Shown here: piece by piece, positions 24,778 through 32,420 of the stretch
Layout: each line of letters opens with the position of its first letter
Position numbering within the stretch: position 1 is the stretch's first letter
Source of the DNA: HGM11525 sp036307445
Lineage (GTDB): Bacteria; Bacillota; Clostridia; UBA1381
DNA length: 64,000 nucleotides
Assembly (NCBI GenBank): GCA_036307445.1
Contig: JAXJXP010000045.1
Location: 1-64,000, forward strand
Direction: 5' to 3'
Notes under the pieces: model-generated
What the model was told of the DNA's origin: nothing
What the model saw: only the letters and a program-made list of their open reading frames with translations
Databases searched by the model: none
Translations under genes and position numbers: made by a program

Positions 24778-25815
24778 ATGGCAGTTAAAGTTGCAATTAA
24801 CGGTTTCGGACGTATCGGTCGTCTCGCATTCAGACAGATGTTCGGTGCAGAAGGTTATGAGATTGTTGCTATCAACGACCTTACAAAGCCTTCAATGCTT
24901 GCAGACCTTCTCAAGTATGATACAGCACAGGGCGGTTACTGTGGCAGAATAGGCGAGAACCTTCACACAGTTGAGGCTGATGATGAAGCTGGTACAATCA
25001 CAGTTGACGGAAAGACTCTTAAGATTTATGCAATGGCTAACGCAGCAGAGCTCCCCTGGGGCGAGTTGGATGTAGACGTTGTTCTTGAGTGTACAGGTTT
25101 CTACTGCTCAAAGGATAAGGCAATGGCTCACGTTAATGCCGGCGCTAAGAAGGTAGTTATTTCTGCTCCTGCAGGTAACGACCTTAAGACAATTGTTTAC
25201 TCAGTAAACGAGAAGACACTTACAAAGGATGACCAGATTATTTCTGCTGCATCATGTACTACAAACTGCTTGGCTCCTATGGCTGATGCTCTTAACAAGT
25301 ATGCTCCTATCCAGTCAGGTATTATGTCAACAATCCACGCTTATACAGGCGACCAGATGATTCTTGACGGTCCTCACAGAAAGGGCGATATGAGAAGAGC
25401 AAGAGCAGGTGCTGCTAACATCGTTCCTAACTCAACAGGTGCAGCAAAGGCTATCGGTCTTGTTATCCCCGAGCTCAATGGTAAGCTCATCGGTTCTGCA
25501 CAGAGAGTTCCTGTTCCTACAGGTTCTACAACAATCCTTACAGCTGTTGTTAAGGGTGACAACGTAACAGTTGACGGCATCAACGCAGCTATGAAGGCAG
25601 CAGCTTCTGAGTCTTATGGCTACAACACAGATCCTATCGTTTCTTCAGACGTTATCGGTATGAAGTACGGTTCACTCTTTGATGCAACTCAGACAATGGT
25701 TTGCGAGATTGGTAACGGTCTTTACGAGGTTCAGGTTGTTTCTTGGTACGACAACGAGAACTCATACACAAGCCAGATGGTTAGAACAATTAAGTATTTT
25801 GCTGAATTGAACTAA
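24778..25815 (+). CDS. gap: Glyceraldehyde-3-phosphate dehydrogenase
   Basis: A 345-residue type I GAPDH, a glycolytic NAD-dependent enzyme. Motifs: the Rossmann INGFGRIGRLAFRQMF, the active-site SAASCTTNCLAPMA with Cys160, the HAYTGDQ histidine segment, and the C-terminal WYDNENSYTSQMVRT. It opens IAINGFGRIGR-like and is complete. Codon use is strongly biased, fitting very high expression. It is a single-gene unit with a strong terminator. Confidence 0.97.
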   Translation: MAVKVAINGFGRIGRLAFRQMFGAEGYEIVAINDLTKPSMLADLLKYDTAQGGYCGRIGENLHTVEADDEAGTITVDGKTLKIYAMANAAELPWGELDVDVVLECTGFYCSKDKAMAHVNAGAKKVVISAPAGNDLKTIVYSVNEKTLTKDDQIISAASCTTNCLAPMADALNKYAPIQSGIMSTIHAYTGDQMILDGPHRKGDMRRARAGAANIVPNSTGAAKAIGLVIPELNGKLIGSAQRVPVPTGSTTILTAVVKGDNVTVDGINAAMKAAASESYGYNTDPIVSSDVIGMKYGSLFDATQTMVCEIGNGLYEVQVVSWYDNENSYTSQMVRTIKYFAELN

Positions 25816-25827
25816 TTGCATTTTAAT

Positions 25828-25857
25828 AGGCGGTGCTTTTAAAAGCACCGCCTTTTT
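25828..25857 (+). terminator. Terminator of gap
   Basis: A GC-rich stem AGGCGGTGC/GCACCGCCT continuing into TTTT/AAAA, then five T. Confidence 0.85.
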
Positions 25858-25873
25858 GTGTATTGGGTAAAAC

Positions 25874-25901
25874 AAAAGCTTCACATTATTGTGAAGCTTT
25901 T
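25874..25901 (-). terminator. Terminator of yajC
   Basis: 12-bp stem (25874-25885 with 25890-25901), 4-nt loop, T-rich on the minus strand after the stem. Confidence 0.7.
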
Positions 25902-25909
25902 AACTTTTA

Positions 25910-26320
25910 TTAACCGTGAATAGTTTCAACTGCTTTGATTGCACTGCGCTCAAACTTAATTACAGACTTTTCATCGGGAGTGCCGATGTTACCTGTTTCG
26001 ATGAACACATATTCGTCCTTAATTCTTGCAACCTTACCGCAGATACCGCCGATGGTTACAACCTTGTCGCCAACCTTCATAGCATCAATCTGGGCTTTAA
26101 GTTCCTTTTCCTTTTTGCGCTGAGGTCTTATCATAATGAAGTAAAGCAATACGATAACCAGCACCATCGGGAGCATAGATGTAATCATTGCAAGAACACC
26201 GCCTGCACCTGCTGTTGCGCCTGCTGTATCAGCACCTGCTGCGCTTGTTGCAGCAGCTCCTCCGCCCACAACTGCTACGCCCTCTGCTGCAGAAGCCAAA
26301 ACCTTAGTAAATCCAAACAT
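25910..26320 (-). CDS. yajC: Preprotein translocase subunit YajC with Ala/Gly-rich N-terminal extension
   Basis: A 136-residue single-pass membrane protein of the SecDF-YajC complex. The core is one helix, MLPMVLVIVLLYFIMIRPQRKKEKE (about 56-80), then a small beta domain with MKVGDKVVTIGGICGKVARI and TPDEKSVIKFERSAI. About 45 residues before the helix are alanine, glycine and threonine rich (repeats such as GGGAAATSAAGADTAGATAGAGG), longer than in most YajC. The start is ATG 26320 with AAAGGAG upstream. secD and secF are not adjacent. Confidence 0.92.
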   Translation of the reverse strand: MFGFTKVLASAAEGVAVVGGGAAATSAAGADTAGATAGAGGVLAMITSMLPMVLVIVLLYFIMIRPQRKKEKELKAQIDAMKVGDKVVTIGGICGKVARIKDEYVFIETGNIGTPDEKSVIKFERSAIKAVETIHG

Positions 26321-26369
26321 AACAATTCTCCTTTGTTCCATTGTAGTCGCTATTTAAAGCATATAAATA

Positions 26370-26398
26370 ATTATAGCAAATATTGGTATTTATTGCAA
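26370..26398 (-). promoter_or_regulatory. Sigma-A promoter of yajC
   Basis: On minus: TTGCAA, 17 bp, TATAAT, starting 4 bp after the mecA stop. Confidence 0.65.
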
Positions 26399-26401
26399 GA
26401 G

Positions 26402-26974
26402 TTATTTTAACTTTTTTATACCGTCAGCCATACTTACGAGCTTTTCGCCTGATGCAATATGCCTCGCGTGCTCAGATAAGAATATATCATTTGTGCCCAA
26501 TGCAGTAATTCTGTCGGAAAATTCGTGAATATAGCTATCCGAAACAGTTGACACGATAAAGAAGGAGTCCTTATAGGAGTATAGCTTCATATCGAGCAGT
26601 TTGTTTCTGTCTGCTAAAATTAAGTATGATGTAAGTGCACCAAAATCAGTAAAACGGAATAACTTCTTGGAATTTTCTTTTTTCTTTGCTTTTACAGTGC
26701 AGGGGTCAATTTTAACAGTTTTTCTTTCGGGTATTATCTTGGTAACAGTAAGAACAACACCGCCGTCAGCAGGAGAAGCCTCAATAACTATCTGCCCGCT
26801 TTTTGCATTAAAGCCTGTTTCTTTATTTATATAATCCATAACTTTATACAGAAAGCCTGTAAGCTCCGGCGAATCGGAGGTAAGAGTCCGTATATTTATG
26901 TTCATTTCTGTTAAGTCATTTTCAGTGAGAAGAACACGCACCTTGCGATTGCCCTCAACCCTTTCGATTTTCAT
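26402..26974 (-). CDS. mecA: MecA-like ClpC adaptor protein
   Basis: A 190-residue protein with the two-part layout of MecA/YpbH adaptors, which hand substrates such as ComK to ClpCP. The N-terminal domain begins MKIERVEGNRKVRVLLTENDL. A lysine-rich linker near 95-105 leads to the C-terminal ClpC-binding-type domain, with LFRFTDFGALTSYLILA and YKDSFFIVSTVSD. The usual acidic linker is short and basic here. Targets are unknown; in a non-competent clostridium they may be sporulation or stress proteins. Confidence 0.85.
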   Translation of the reverse strand: MKIERVEGNRKVRVLLTENDLTEMNINIRTLTSDSPELTGFLYKVMDYINKETGFNAKSGQIVIEASPADGGVVLTVTKIIPERKTVKIDPCTVKAKKKENSKKLFRFTDFGALTSYLILADRNKLLDMKLYSYKDSFFIVSTVSDSYIHEFSDRITALGTNDIFLSEHARHIASGEKLVSMADGIKKLK

Positions 26975-27020
26975 TTATGATACCTGCCTTTCAAAGACAA
27001 CAGATGTCGCCTGCAATTGT

Positions 27021-27049
27021 ATTATACTATACATTATGCAGTTTGTGAA
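27021..27049 (-). promoter_or_regulatory. Sigma-A promoter of mecA
   Basis: On minus: TTCACA, 17 bp, TATAAT, in the 84-bp gap after dusB. Confidence 0.65.
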
Positions 27050-27058
27050 TAGATTTTT

Positions 27059-28033
27059 TCAATTTCTTGAAATTTCCTCTAATGCTGCTCCAATCAGCTC
27101 CTCTGCATCACTAAGACTGTTTACTAAAAACAGCTTTACCTTAAGTGTTGATGAACCAGGTAATCCCTTAATGTACCACGCAAAATGCTTTCGTGCTTCC
27201 TTTATTCCTCTAAGCTCGCCCTTTTCGGCACATAACCCGCGTGCGTGAATAAGAGCCATATTAAGCCGTTCTTCAGGAGTGGGGAGGGGTATGGTAGTAC
27301 CGGTTTCAATAAGAGCATTTATCTGACTGAAAATAAACGGATTTCCCTGTGCTCCACGACCTACCATAACAGCATCACAACCTGTTGTGTTAAACATATC
27401 AACCGCATCCTGAGCCGAGAATATATCACCGTTTCCGATAACGGGGATTGATACAGCTTTTTTGACGGCAGTAATGATACTCCAGTCAGCTTTTCCACTG
27501 TAAAACATCATACGTGTTCTCGGATGAACTGCTATTGCAGAAGCACCGTTGGCTTCCAGTATTTTTGCAACCTCGACTGCATTTACTAAATTATCGTCCC
27601 AGCCCGCACGGATTTTTGCAGTTACCGGCGTTCCGTTAGCACCTTGCACTGCGGCACGCATAATATCACCTGCAAGCTTTGGATTCTTCATAATCGCACT
27701 TCCGTCACCGTTGTTGACGATTTTAGGTGCAGGACAGCCCATATTTATATCAAGAATGTCCGAACCGTAAGATAAGGCCTTTTCGCATATTGATTCTATA
27801 ATATCCGGTTCACTGCCGAAAATCTGTGCAGCAGACGGTTTTTCGTTATCTGTAAGTGCAAGCAGCTCCGGGGTTTTCTTGTCGTTGTAGTAAAGTCCCT
27901 TTGCGCTTACCATTTCGGTGTAGGTGAGTCCTGCACCGTGTTCGCGGCAGATTTTGCGGAAGGTCATATCGGTAATACCTGCCATTGGCGCTAAAAATAT
28001 ATTGTTTTTGATTTCTACATTTCCGATTTTCAT
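27059..28033 (-). CDS. dusB: tRNA-dihydrouridine synthase (Dus family)
   Basis: A 324-residue FMN-dependent reductase that converts uridine to dihydrouridine in tRNA. Motifs: NNIFLAPMAGITDMTFRKICREHG, the catalytic-Cys segment DINMGCPAPKIVNNGDGSAIMKNP, KIRAGWDD, IAVHPRTRMMFYSGKADWS and VIGNGDIFSAQDA. I use ATG 28033 with AGGTGA just upstream; an ATT/TTG-type start further up is less likely. It is more like DusB than DusA or DusC by length and motifs. Confidence 0.95.
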   Translation of the reverse strand: MKIGNVEIKNNIFLAPMAGITDMTFRKICREHGAGLTYTEMVSAKGLYYNDKKTPELLALTDNEKPSAAQIFGSEPDIIESICEKALSYGSDILDINMGCPAPKIVNNGDGSAIMKNPKLAGDIMRAAVQGANGTPVTAKIRAGWDDNLVNAVEVAKILEANGASAIAVHPRTRMMFYSGKADWSIITAVKKAVSIPVIGNGDIFSAQDAVDMFNTTGCDAVMVGRGAQGNPFIFSQINALIETGTTIPLPTPEERLNMALIHARGLCAEKGELRGIKEARKHFAWYIKGLPGSSTLKVKLFLVNSLSDAEELIGAALEEISRN

Positions 28034-28065
28034 TATTTCACCTGTCAGCATTTAATTTAAGCTTA

Positions 28066-28094
28066 ATTATAACAAATTCAGATGATTTTGTAAA
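28066..28094 (-). promoter_or_regulatory. Sigma-A promoter of dusB
   Basis: On minus: TTTACA, 17 bp, TATAAT, about 33 bp before the start. Confidence 0.65.
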
Positions 28095-28150
28095 GGTTTG
28101 AGTTGTAAGAACATATAATATAAAGAAAATATAAATGCGGAGGTATCTTT

Positions 28151-28399
28151 ATGAAAGATGATATAATGGCAAAGCTTAATCAAGCATTAAGCGGTGTTGA
28201 TGAAAAAAAACTGAAAAGTATGCTGTCAGGTGTTGATACAGCTAAGCTGAAGAATAAATTTTCAGATGCGGATATGCAAAAGCTTGCGAACGAGGTTTTG
28301 AAAATGGACACAGGTGAGCTTAAGAAAAAACTGCAGGGTGCGGATTTAGCAAAACTGTCAAAGCTTGATATTGATAGCATTATCAAAAAATTGAGGTGA
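28151..28399 (+). CDS. Hypothetical small helical protein (first of a three-gene cassette)
   Basis: An 82-residue charged, helix-rich protein that I do not recognise. It has internal repeats of an L-S-G-V-D-x-x-K-L-K unit: ALSGVDEKKLKSML and LSGVDTAKLKNKF, with looser copies MDTGELKKKL and LQGADLAKL. There is no signal peptide or membrane segment. Good site GGAGG before ATG 28151. A CATATAAT element at 28106-28115 could be a promoter but has no clear -35. It ends 6 bp before the next gene. Confidence 0.75.
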   Translation: MKDDIMAKLNQALSGVDEKKLKSMLSGVDTAKLKNKFSDADMQKLANEVLKMDTGELKKKLQGADLAKLSKLDIDSIIKKLR

Positions 28400-28405
28400 G
28401 ATTTT

Positions 28406-28708
28406 GTGGCAGATATGATGGATACCTTAAAGCAGGTTCTCGGAGATGATGCCGAGGACAAGATAAAATCTGTTTTAAGTTCGCTGTCAGGCTCAGAAGG
28501 GGAGAGCAAACAGGAGGATAATAGCGGTATTGATATAGGGGAGCTAATTAAGCTCAAAAGCATTGCAGAAGAGCTTTCTAACACAAACGATGCAAGGTCT
28601 AATCTGCTTTTATCTCTTAAGCCTTTTATGCGTTCAACAAGACAAAAGGGCATTGATAATGCGATTAGACTTTTGAGCTTATCAAAGCTTGGGGGATTAT
28701 TCCAGTAA
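28406..28708 (+). CDS. Hypothetical small protein (second of cassette)
   Basis: A 100-residue soluble protein of unknown function. It starts at GTG 28406, with GAGGTGA overlapping the end of the previous gene (28393-28399), so translation is probably coupled. An acidic, serine-rich segment (about 28-45) separates two helical parts. The C-terminal part, SNLLLSLKPFMRSTRQKGIDNAIRLL, looks like the conserved core. No catalytic motif, signal or membrane segment is seen. Confidence 0.75.
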   Translation: MADMMDTLKQVLGDDAEDKIKSVLSSLSGSEGESKQEDNSGIDIGELIKLKSIAEELSNTNDARSNLLLSLKPFMRSTRQKGIDNAIRLLSLSKLGGLFQ

Positions 28709-28723
28709 AGGAGTGTGCAGGAA

Positions 28724-28990
28724 TTGTACCGCAAATATTACAGCTATAACGATATGCCGGAACCGATAAAACCCTCAAAACCAACAAACATACCAAAGCC
28801 TCAACCTCCAAAGGTTGAGAACCAGAAGGAGATTATTCCCGAACCCAAAAGGAAAAACACAAATTTTCTATCAAGGTTTGAAAAGGATGATTTGATATTA
28901 GCGGCGGTTTTATTAGTACTGCTTATGGATGAGTGTGATGACTGGCTGCTTATTGCTGTAATTGGCGGGTTGTTGTTCTTTGATAAATGA
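28724..28990 (+). CDS. Hypothetical proline-rich protein with C-terminal hydrophobic segment (third of cassette)
   Basis: About 88 residues: an opening YRKYYSYNDMPEPIKP, a proline/lysine-rich linker (about 15-50) and a C-terminal hydrophobic region LILAAVLLVLLMDECDDWLLIAVIGGLLFF interrupted by an acidic M-D-E-C-D-D. This could be a tail anchor or a hairpin of two short helices. I choose TTG 28724, ten bases after AAAGGAG; a GTG at 28715 is too close to the site. Function is unknown; tight packing with the two preceding genes suggests a joint role, perhaps at the membrane or spore surface. Confidence 0.65.
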   Translation: MYRKYYSYNDMPEPIKPSKPTNIPKPQPPKVENQKEIIPEPKRKNTNFLSRFEKDDLILAAVLLVLLMDECDDWLLIAVIGGLLFFDK

Positions 28991-28991
28991 A

Positions 28992-29020
28992 AAGCGACGG
29001 AATTCCGTCGCTTGTTTCTT
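28992..29020. terminator. Terminator after the hypothetical cassette
   Basis: Stem AAGCGACGG/CCGTCGCTT with AATT loop. It lies between convergent genes and may serve both. Confidence 0.75.
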
Positions 29021-29393
29021 AGTTGATTTTGTGTTTTTGAATAAAGGCTTTCAACTTTTCAAAGGTTTGTTCGCTTATGTCGTGCTCAATTTTGCAGCTG
29101 TCCAAGTACGCCGTTTCTTCATCGACACCGATTGCTATTAGTGCGGCTGCAATTGTGCGGTGGCGCTCATATACACCTTCTGCAATCTTAAGCCCCTTTT
29201 CAGTAAGAGCTATTCCGCCATCATCACCTATTGTTATAAAGCCGTCTTCGCGGAAATGCTTCATTGCGACAGAGACACTGGGCTTGGTAACGCCAAGCTC
29301 ATTTGCAACGTCAATACTTCTTACATGCCCTTTTTTATTCTTTAACATAAGTATTGATTCCAAATAGTTTTCAGCAGATTCCTTTATTATCAT
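29019..29393 (-). CDS. DtxR/MntR-family metal-dependent transcriptional repressor
   Basis: A 124-residue regulator with an N-terminal winged helix (ESAENYLESILML, then VANELGVTKPSVSVAMKHFREDGFI) and a dimerization domain with metal ligands. The ligand segment reads C-K-I-E-H near residue 99, the Cys-x-x-Glu-His arrangement of iron-type DtxR/IdeR rather than the Glu of classic MntR. No C-terminal SH3-like domain is present. Its neighbours are copA and, further on, feoAB, whose promoter carries repeated palindromes, so iron-responsive control of feo is a reasonable inference. ATG 29393 directly follows the T-tract of a hairpin. Confidence 0.88.
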   Translation of the reverse strand: MIIKESAENYLESILMLKNKKGHVRSIDVANELGVTKPSVSVAMKHFREDGFITIGDDGGIALTEKGLKIAEGVYERHRTIAAALIAIGVDEETAYLDSCKIEHDISEQTFEKLKAFIQKHKIN

Positions 29394-29428
29394 AAAAAAA
29401 TACCTCAAAAATCATTCTTTTGAGGTAT
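29393..29428 (-). terminator. Hairpin between copA and the DtxR-family gene, overlapping promoter and RBS
   Basis: A perfect 11-bp inverted repeat ATACCTCAAAA/TTTTGAGGTAT (29400-29410 with 29418-29428), 7-nt loop, then a T7 tract on minus that runs into the ATG at 29393. The downstream arm holds the GAGGT ribosome site; the upstream arm overlaps the -10 and transcription start. Confidence 0.75.
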
Positions 29429-29455
29429 TATATCATACAATTTTCAGTTTGTCAA
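29427..29455 (-). promoter_or_regulatory. Consensus sigma-A promoter of the DtxR-family gene
   Basis: On minus: TTGACA, 17 bp, TATAAT. Predicted start near 29420, inside the palindrome, so transcripts from here lack the hairpin's 5' arm. Confidence 0.85.
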
Positions 29456-29462
29456 AGTAAGA

Positions 29463-29666
29463 TTAGTCAACCACCTTGTAGCCCTGATCTTCAACAGCTT
29501 TTTTTAGAACTGAGTCGGTTACGTCCTTGGAAAGCTTTACAACAGCTGAGTTTTCTTCGTGGCTCACAATTGCTTCTGTAACACCATCAATTGCCTCTAA
29601 TACCGACTTTACTCTGCCTGAGCAATGACCGCACATCATACCTTCGATTTTCATTGTCTTTTCCAT
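29463..29666 (-). CDS. Possible internal CopZ-like copper chaperone within copA
   Basis: An in-frame alternative product of 67 residues, starting at ATG 29666. It is preceded at good spacing by AAGGAGAG (complement of 29674-29681) and a lysine/arginine-rich linker. The product would be a complete ferredoxin-like heavy-metal domain (KIEGMMCGHCSGRV...) of normal CopZ length. It looks like a copZ gene joined to copA by loss of the copA stop. Separate translation is inference. Confidence 0.45.
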   Translation of the reverse strand: MEKTMKIEGMMCGHCSGRVKSVLEAIDGVTEAIVSHEENSAVVKLSKDVTDSVLKKAVEDQGYKVVD

Positions 29667-31970
29667 TGTTTTTCTCTCCTTATTTCTCGTTTTTTTATCT
29701 TTATTTGAGCTGTATATATTAAACAGATTAAGCCTTAAAGCATTTGAAACTACGCAAAAGTTTGAAAGACTCATTGCAGCTGCGCCGAACATCGGGTTAA
29801 GCTCAAGCCCGAATACTGGTATAAACACACCTGCCGCTAAGGGTATTCCGATAGTGTTGTAGATAAACGCCCAGAAAAGATTTTCATAAATATTTTTTAA
29901 TGTTTTGCGGCTTAATCGCAAAGCAGCTGGAACATCTGAAAGCTCGCTTTTCATAAGAACAATATCTGCCGCATCAATTGCAACATCTGTACCTCTGCCG
30001 ATTGCTATGCCTATATCTGCACTTGTAAGAGCGGGGGCGTCGTTAATTCCGTCGCCGACCATTGCAACAGTACCCTTTGATTTAAGCTCCATTATTATGC
30101 TTTCCTTACCCGAGGGCAATACACCTGCATAAACCTCATCAACACCGGTTGCCTTCTTAACAGCATTGGCGGTAAGCTCGTTATCGCCTGTTAGCATTAC
30201 AACCTTTATGCCCATATTTTTTAGCTGACTGATGGCATCTGCACTGTCTGATTTTATGGCATCAGCTACAGCGATTATACCAAGCAGGGTTTCGTCTTTG
30301 CTGAAATATAAAGGTGTTTTGCCGTCTTGTGCAAGCTCTTTTGCCGTTTCTTTCATTTCCGTGGAAATGTCAGTCTTTTCTGATATAAACCTGAAGTTGC
30401 CACCTGAAAGGACAACATTATCAAATCTTGCAGAAAGACCGTTTCCTGCAAAGGTCTGAAAATCTGTGGTTTCATAAATTGTCAGATGCTCTTCCTCTGC
30501 CTTTTTGACTATTGCTCTGGCGAGGGGATGCTCGCTTTTTGACTCTAAAGAGTATGCCAGTTGTAAAAGCTCATTTTGTGTTAAATCGGCGGACGGTATG
30601 ATATCTGTAACAACAGGCTCACCGCTTGTTATAGTACCTGTTTTGTCGAGGGCAACTATCTGTACCTTGCCTGATTGTTCAAGAGAGGCTGCATTTTTAA
30701 ACAGAATACCGTTTTTAGCACCTACTCCATTGCCTACCATTATTGCAACAGGTGTTGCCAAACCTAAAGCACACGGGCAACTTATGACAAGAACAGATAT
30801 TCCCCGTGAGAGAGCAAAGCCGAGGCTTTCGCCGCACAACATCCAGATAATTGCTGTAATAACTGCAATCGCAATTACTATTGGCACAAACACTCCCGAA
30901 ACCTTATCAGCAACCTTTGATATCGGTGCTTTTGTTGCTGCAGCATCGCTTACCATTTGTATGATTTGAGAAAGTGCTGTGTCATCACCTACTTTTGTTG
31001 CTTCACATTTTATAAATCCCGATTGGTTGATTGTAGCTGCACAAACTTCATCGCCGACAACTTTGTCTACGGGTATGCTTTCGCCGGTTAAGGCTGATTC
31101 GTTTATTGCACAAAAACCGTCAATAATTACTCCATCTGCAGGGATAGCCATTCCAGGCTTAACTATAAATATATCGCCCTTTTTTACATCTGTTGCAGTA
31201 ATTTCAATTTCCTGACCGTCTTTTAATATGAGCGCTGTTTTTGGGGCAAGGTCCATAAGGCTTTTGATTGCGTTTGTGGTTTTACCCTTGGAACGAGCCT
31301 CAAGCATTTTGCCGACGGTAATGAGTGCTAAAATCATCGCCGCAGATTCAAAATAGAAATTGTCGTGCATATATGCAGTAAGCATATCGGAGCCTATAAC
31401 ACCCGAAACTTCGCCAATATGCTTTGCGGAAGTCATCATAAAGAGTGCATAAGTGCTGTATAAAAATGCCGCACCTGAACCTAACGCAACAAGCGTGTCC
31501 ATATTTGGACTGCGGTTAATAAGTGCTTTAAAGCCACTTGTGAAAAATTTGCCGTTTATAATCATAACCGCAATTGCAAGGAGCATCTGCAAAATTCCCA
31601 CGCCTATAGGGTTATTACTAAAGAAAGACGGCATAGGGAAACCCCACATCATATGTCCCATCGAAACATACATTAATATAATAAGAAATAAGAGAGAGCT
31701 TAAAAGTCTACGTATTATTGCAGGAGTTTCTTTATCCTCGAGGGACTTATCGTCAGACTGTTTTTTGCCTGCACCTTTTTTGGCTGCACCGTAGCCTGCT
31801 TTTGTAACGGCGGTTATTATATCTTTCTCGGTTGCAGTACCTTCTACGTTCATTGAGTTTGTCAGAAGATTTACCGAACAGCTTGTAACACCGTCAACGC
31901 CTGAAACCGCCTTTTCTACCCTTGAGCTGCAGGCGGCACAGCTCATACCTGTAATGTTATATTGTTCCAT
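29463..31970 (-). CDS. copA: Copper-exporting P1B-ATPase CopA with C-terminal CopZ-like domain
   Basis: An 835-residue Cu(I) ATPase. The N-terminal heavy-metal domain has GMSCAACS at 8-15. Eight membrane segments follow, with the CPC metal site in VISCPCALGLATP near 395, the phosphorylation motif DKTGTIT near 440 and GDGINDAPAL near 643. Unusually, a second heavy-metal domain is attached after the last membrane helix (about 769-835), with GMMCGHCSGRV. An internal AAGGAGAG site precedes Met769, so a free CopZ-like chaperone could also be made. The start follows AAAGGAGTG. A CsoR or CopY regulator is not seen. Confidence 0.95.
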   Translation of the reverse strand: MEQYNITGMSCAACSSRVEKAVSGVDGVTSCSVNLLTNSMNVEGTATEKDIITAVTKAGYGAAKKGAGKKQSDDKSLEDKETPAIIRRLLSSLLFLIILMYVSMGHMMWGFPMPSFFSNNPIGVGILQMLLAIAVMIINGKFFTSGFKALINRSPNMDTLVALGSGAAFLYSTYALFMMTSAKHIGEVSGVIGSDMLTAYMHDNFYFESAAMILALITVGKMLEARSKGKTTNAIKSLMDLAPKTALILKDGQEIEITATDVKKGDIFIVKPGMAIPADGVIIDGFCAINESALTGESIPVDKVVGDEVCAATINQSGFIKCEATKVGDDTALSQIIQMVSDAAATKAPISKVADKVSGVFVPIVIAIAVITAIIWMLCGESLGFALSRGISVLVISCPCALGLATPVAIMVGNGVGAKNGILFKNAASLEQSGKVQIVALDKTGTITSGEPVVTDIIPSADLTQNELLQLAYSLESKSEHPLARAIVKKAEEEHLTIYETTDFQTFAGNGLSARFDNVVLSGGNFRFISEKTDISTEMKETAKELAQDGKTPLYFSKDETLLGIIAVADAIKSDSADAISQLKNMGIKVVMLTGDNELTANAVKKATGVDEVYAGVLPSGKESIIMELKSKGTVAMVGDGINDAPALTSADIGIAIGRGTDVAIDAADIVLMKSELSDVPAALRLSRKTLKNIYENLFWAFIYNTIGIPLAAGVFIPVFGLELNPMFGAAAMSLSNFCVVSNALRLNLFNIYSSNKDKKTRNKERKTMEKTMKIEGMMCGHCSGRVKSVLEAIDGVTEAIVSHEENSAVVKLSKDVTDSVLKKAVEDQGYKVVD

Positions 31971-31995
31971 TTAAACACTCCTTTCGGATACATAT

Positions 31996-32024
31996 ATTTT
32001 ATTCCCGTGCCAAGAATTTGTCAA
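31996..32024 (-). promoter_or_regulatory. Sigma-A promoter of copA
   Basis: On minus: TTGACA, 17 bp, TAAAAT, ending 25 bp before ATG 31970. No clear CsoR or CopY operator is seen in it. Confidence 0.75.
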
Positions 32025-32067
32025 TATTATGCGGATATAATAATTTTTATAAAAATTAAAAAAAGTG

Positions 32068-32096
32068 TTGACAAACCCAATATGCTATGGTAGAAT
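32068..32096 (+). promoter_or_regulatory. Sigma-A promoter of feoA-feoB
   Basis: TTGACA, 17 bp, TAGAAT. Predicted start near 32103, just ahead of two operator-like palindromes. Confidence 0.8.
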
Positions 32097-32105
32097 ATTA
32101 CAGAG

Positions 32106-32139
32106 TTAGTTAAGACTAATTTTTGTTAGACGAAACTAA
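32106..32139 (+). promoter_or_regulatory. Two TTAG-N6-CTAA operator-like sites at the feoA transcription start
   Basis: Site 1 at 32106-32119 and site 2 at 32126-32139, each TTAG, six bases, CTAA, both preceded by G. Their centres are exactly 20 bp apart, on the same DNA face. The TTAG/CTAA half-sites resemble those of DtxR/IdeR-type operators. A DtxR-family gene lies 2.7 kb away. Confidence 0.65.
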
Positions 32140-32172
32140 TTCGTGAATTTATATAGAAATCAGGGGATTTAT

Positions 32173-32385
32173 ATGAATTTAAGTGTTGCAGAAGAAGGCA
32201 AAGAGTATATAATCAAAAGTATTGAAACTGATGATGAAGAGCTTGATGCATTTTTGTTTTCGTTAGGTTGTTACAGCGGTGAGCCTATTACGGTGATTGC
32301 ACACAGAAAGGGCGGATGCGTTGTTTCAATTAAGGATGCAAGATATAGTATCGACACTCAGTTGGCAGAAGCAATAATAATTTAA
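32173..32385 (+). CDS. feoA: Ferrous iron transport protein FeoA
   Basis: A 70-residue SH3-like FeoA protein: MNLSVAEEGKEYIIKSIE, LFSLGCYSGEPITVIAHRKGG and VSIKDARYSIDTQLAEAI. FeoA binds or regulates FeoB. The start is ATG 32173, with AGGGGAT upstream; a longer frame from 32143 has no site and lies over the operator region. It is followed by feoB after a 72-bp gap. Confidence 0.93.
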   Translation: MNLSVAEEGKEYIIKSIETDDEELDAFLFSLGCYSGEPITVIAHRKGGCVVSIKDARYSIDTQLAEAIII

Positions 32386-32420
32386 GATTGGTTTTCTGCC
32401 AATTTCTTTTTGTAAACAGG

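Noticed and set aside
25874..25901. Second terminator for gap
   Set aside because: gap already has a strong terminator at 25828; this hairpin is placed at the 3' end of the convergent yajC and has its T-rich side on minus.
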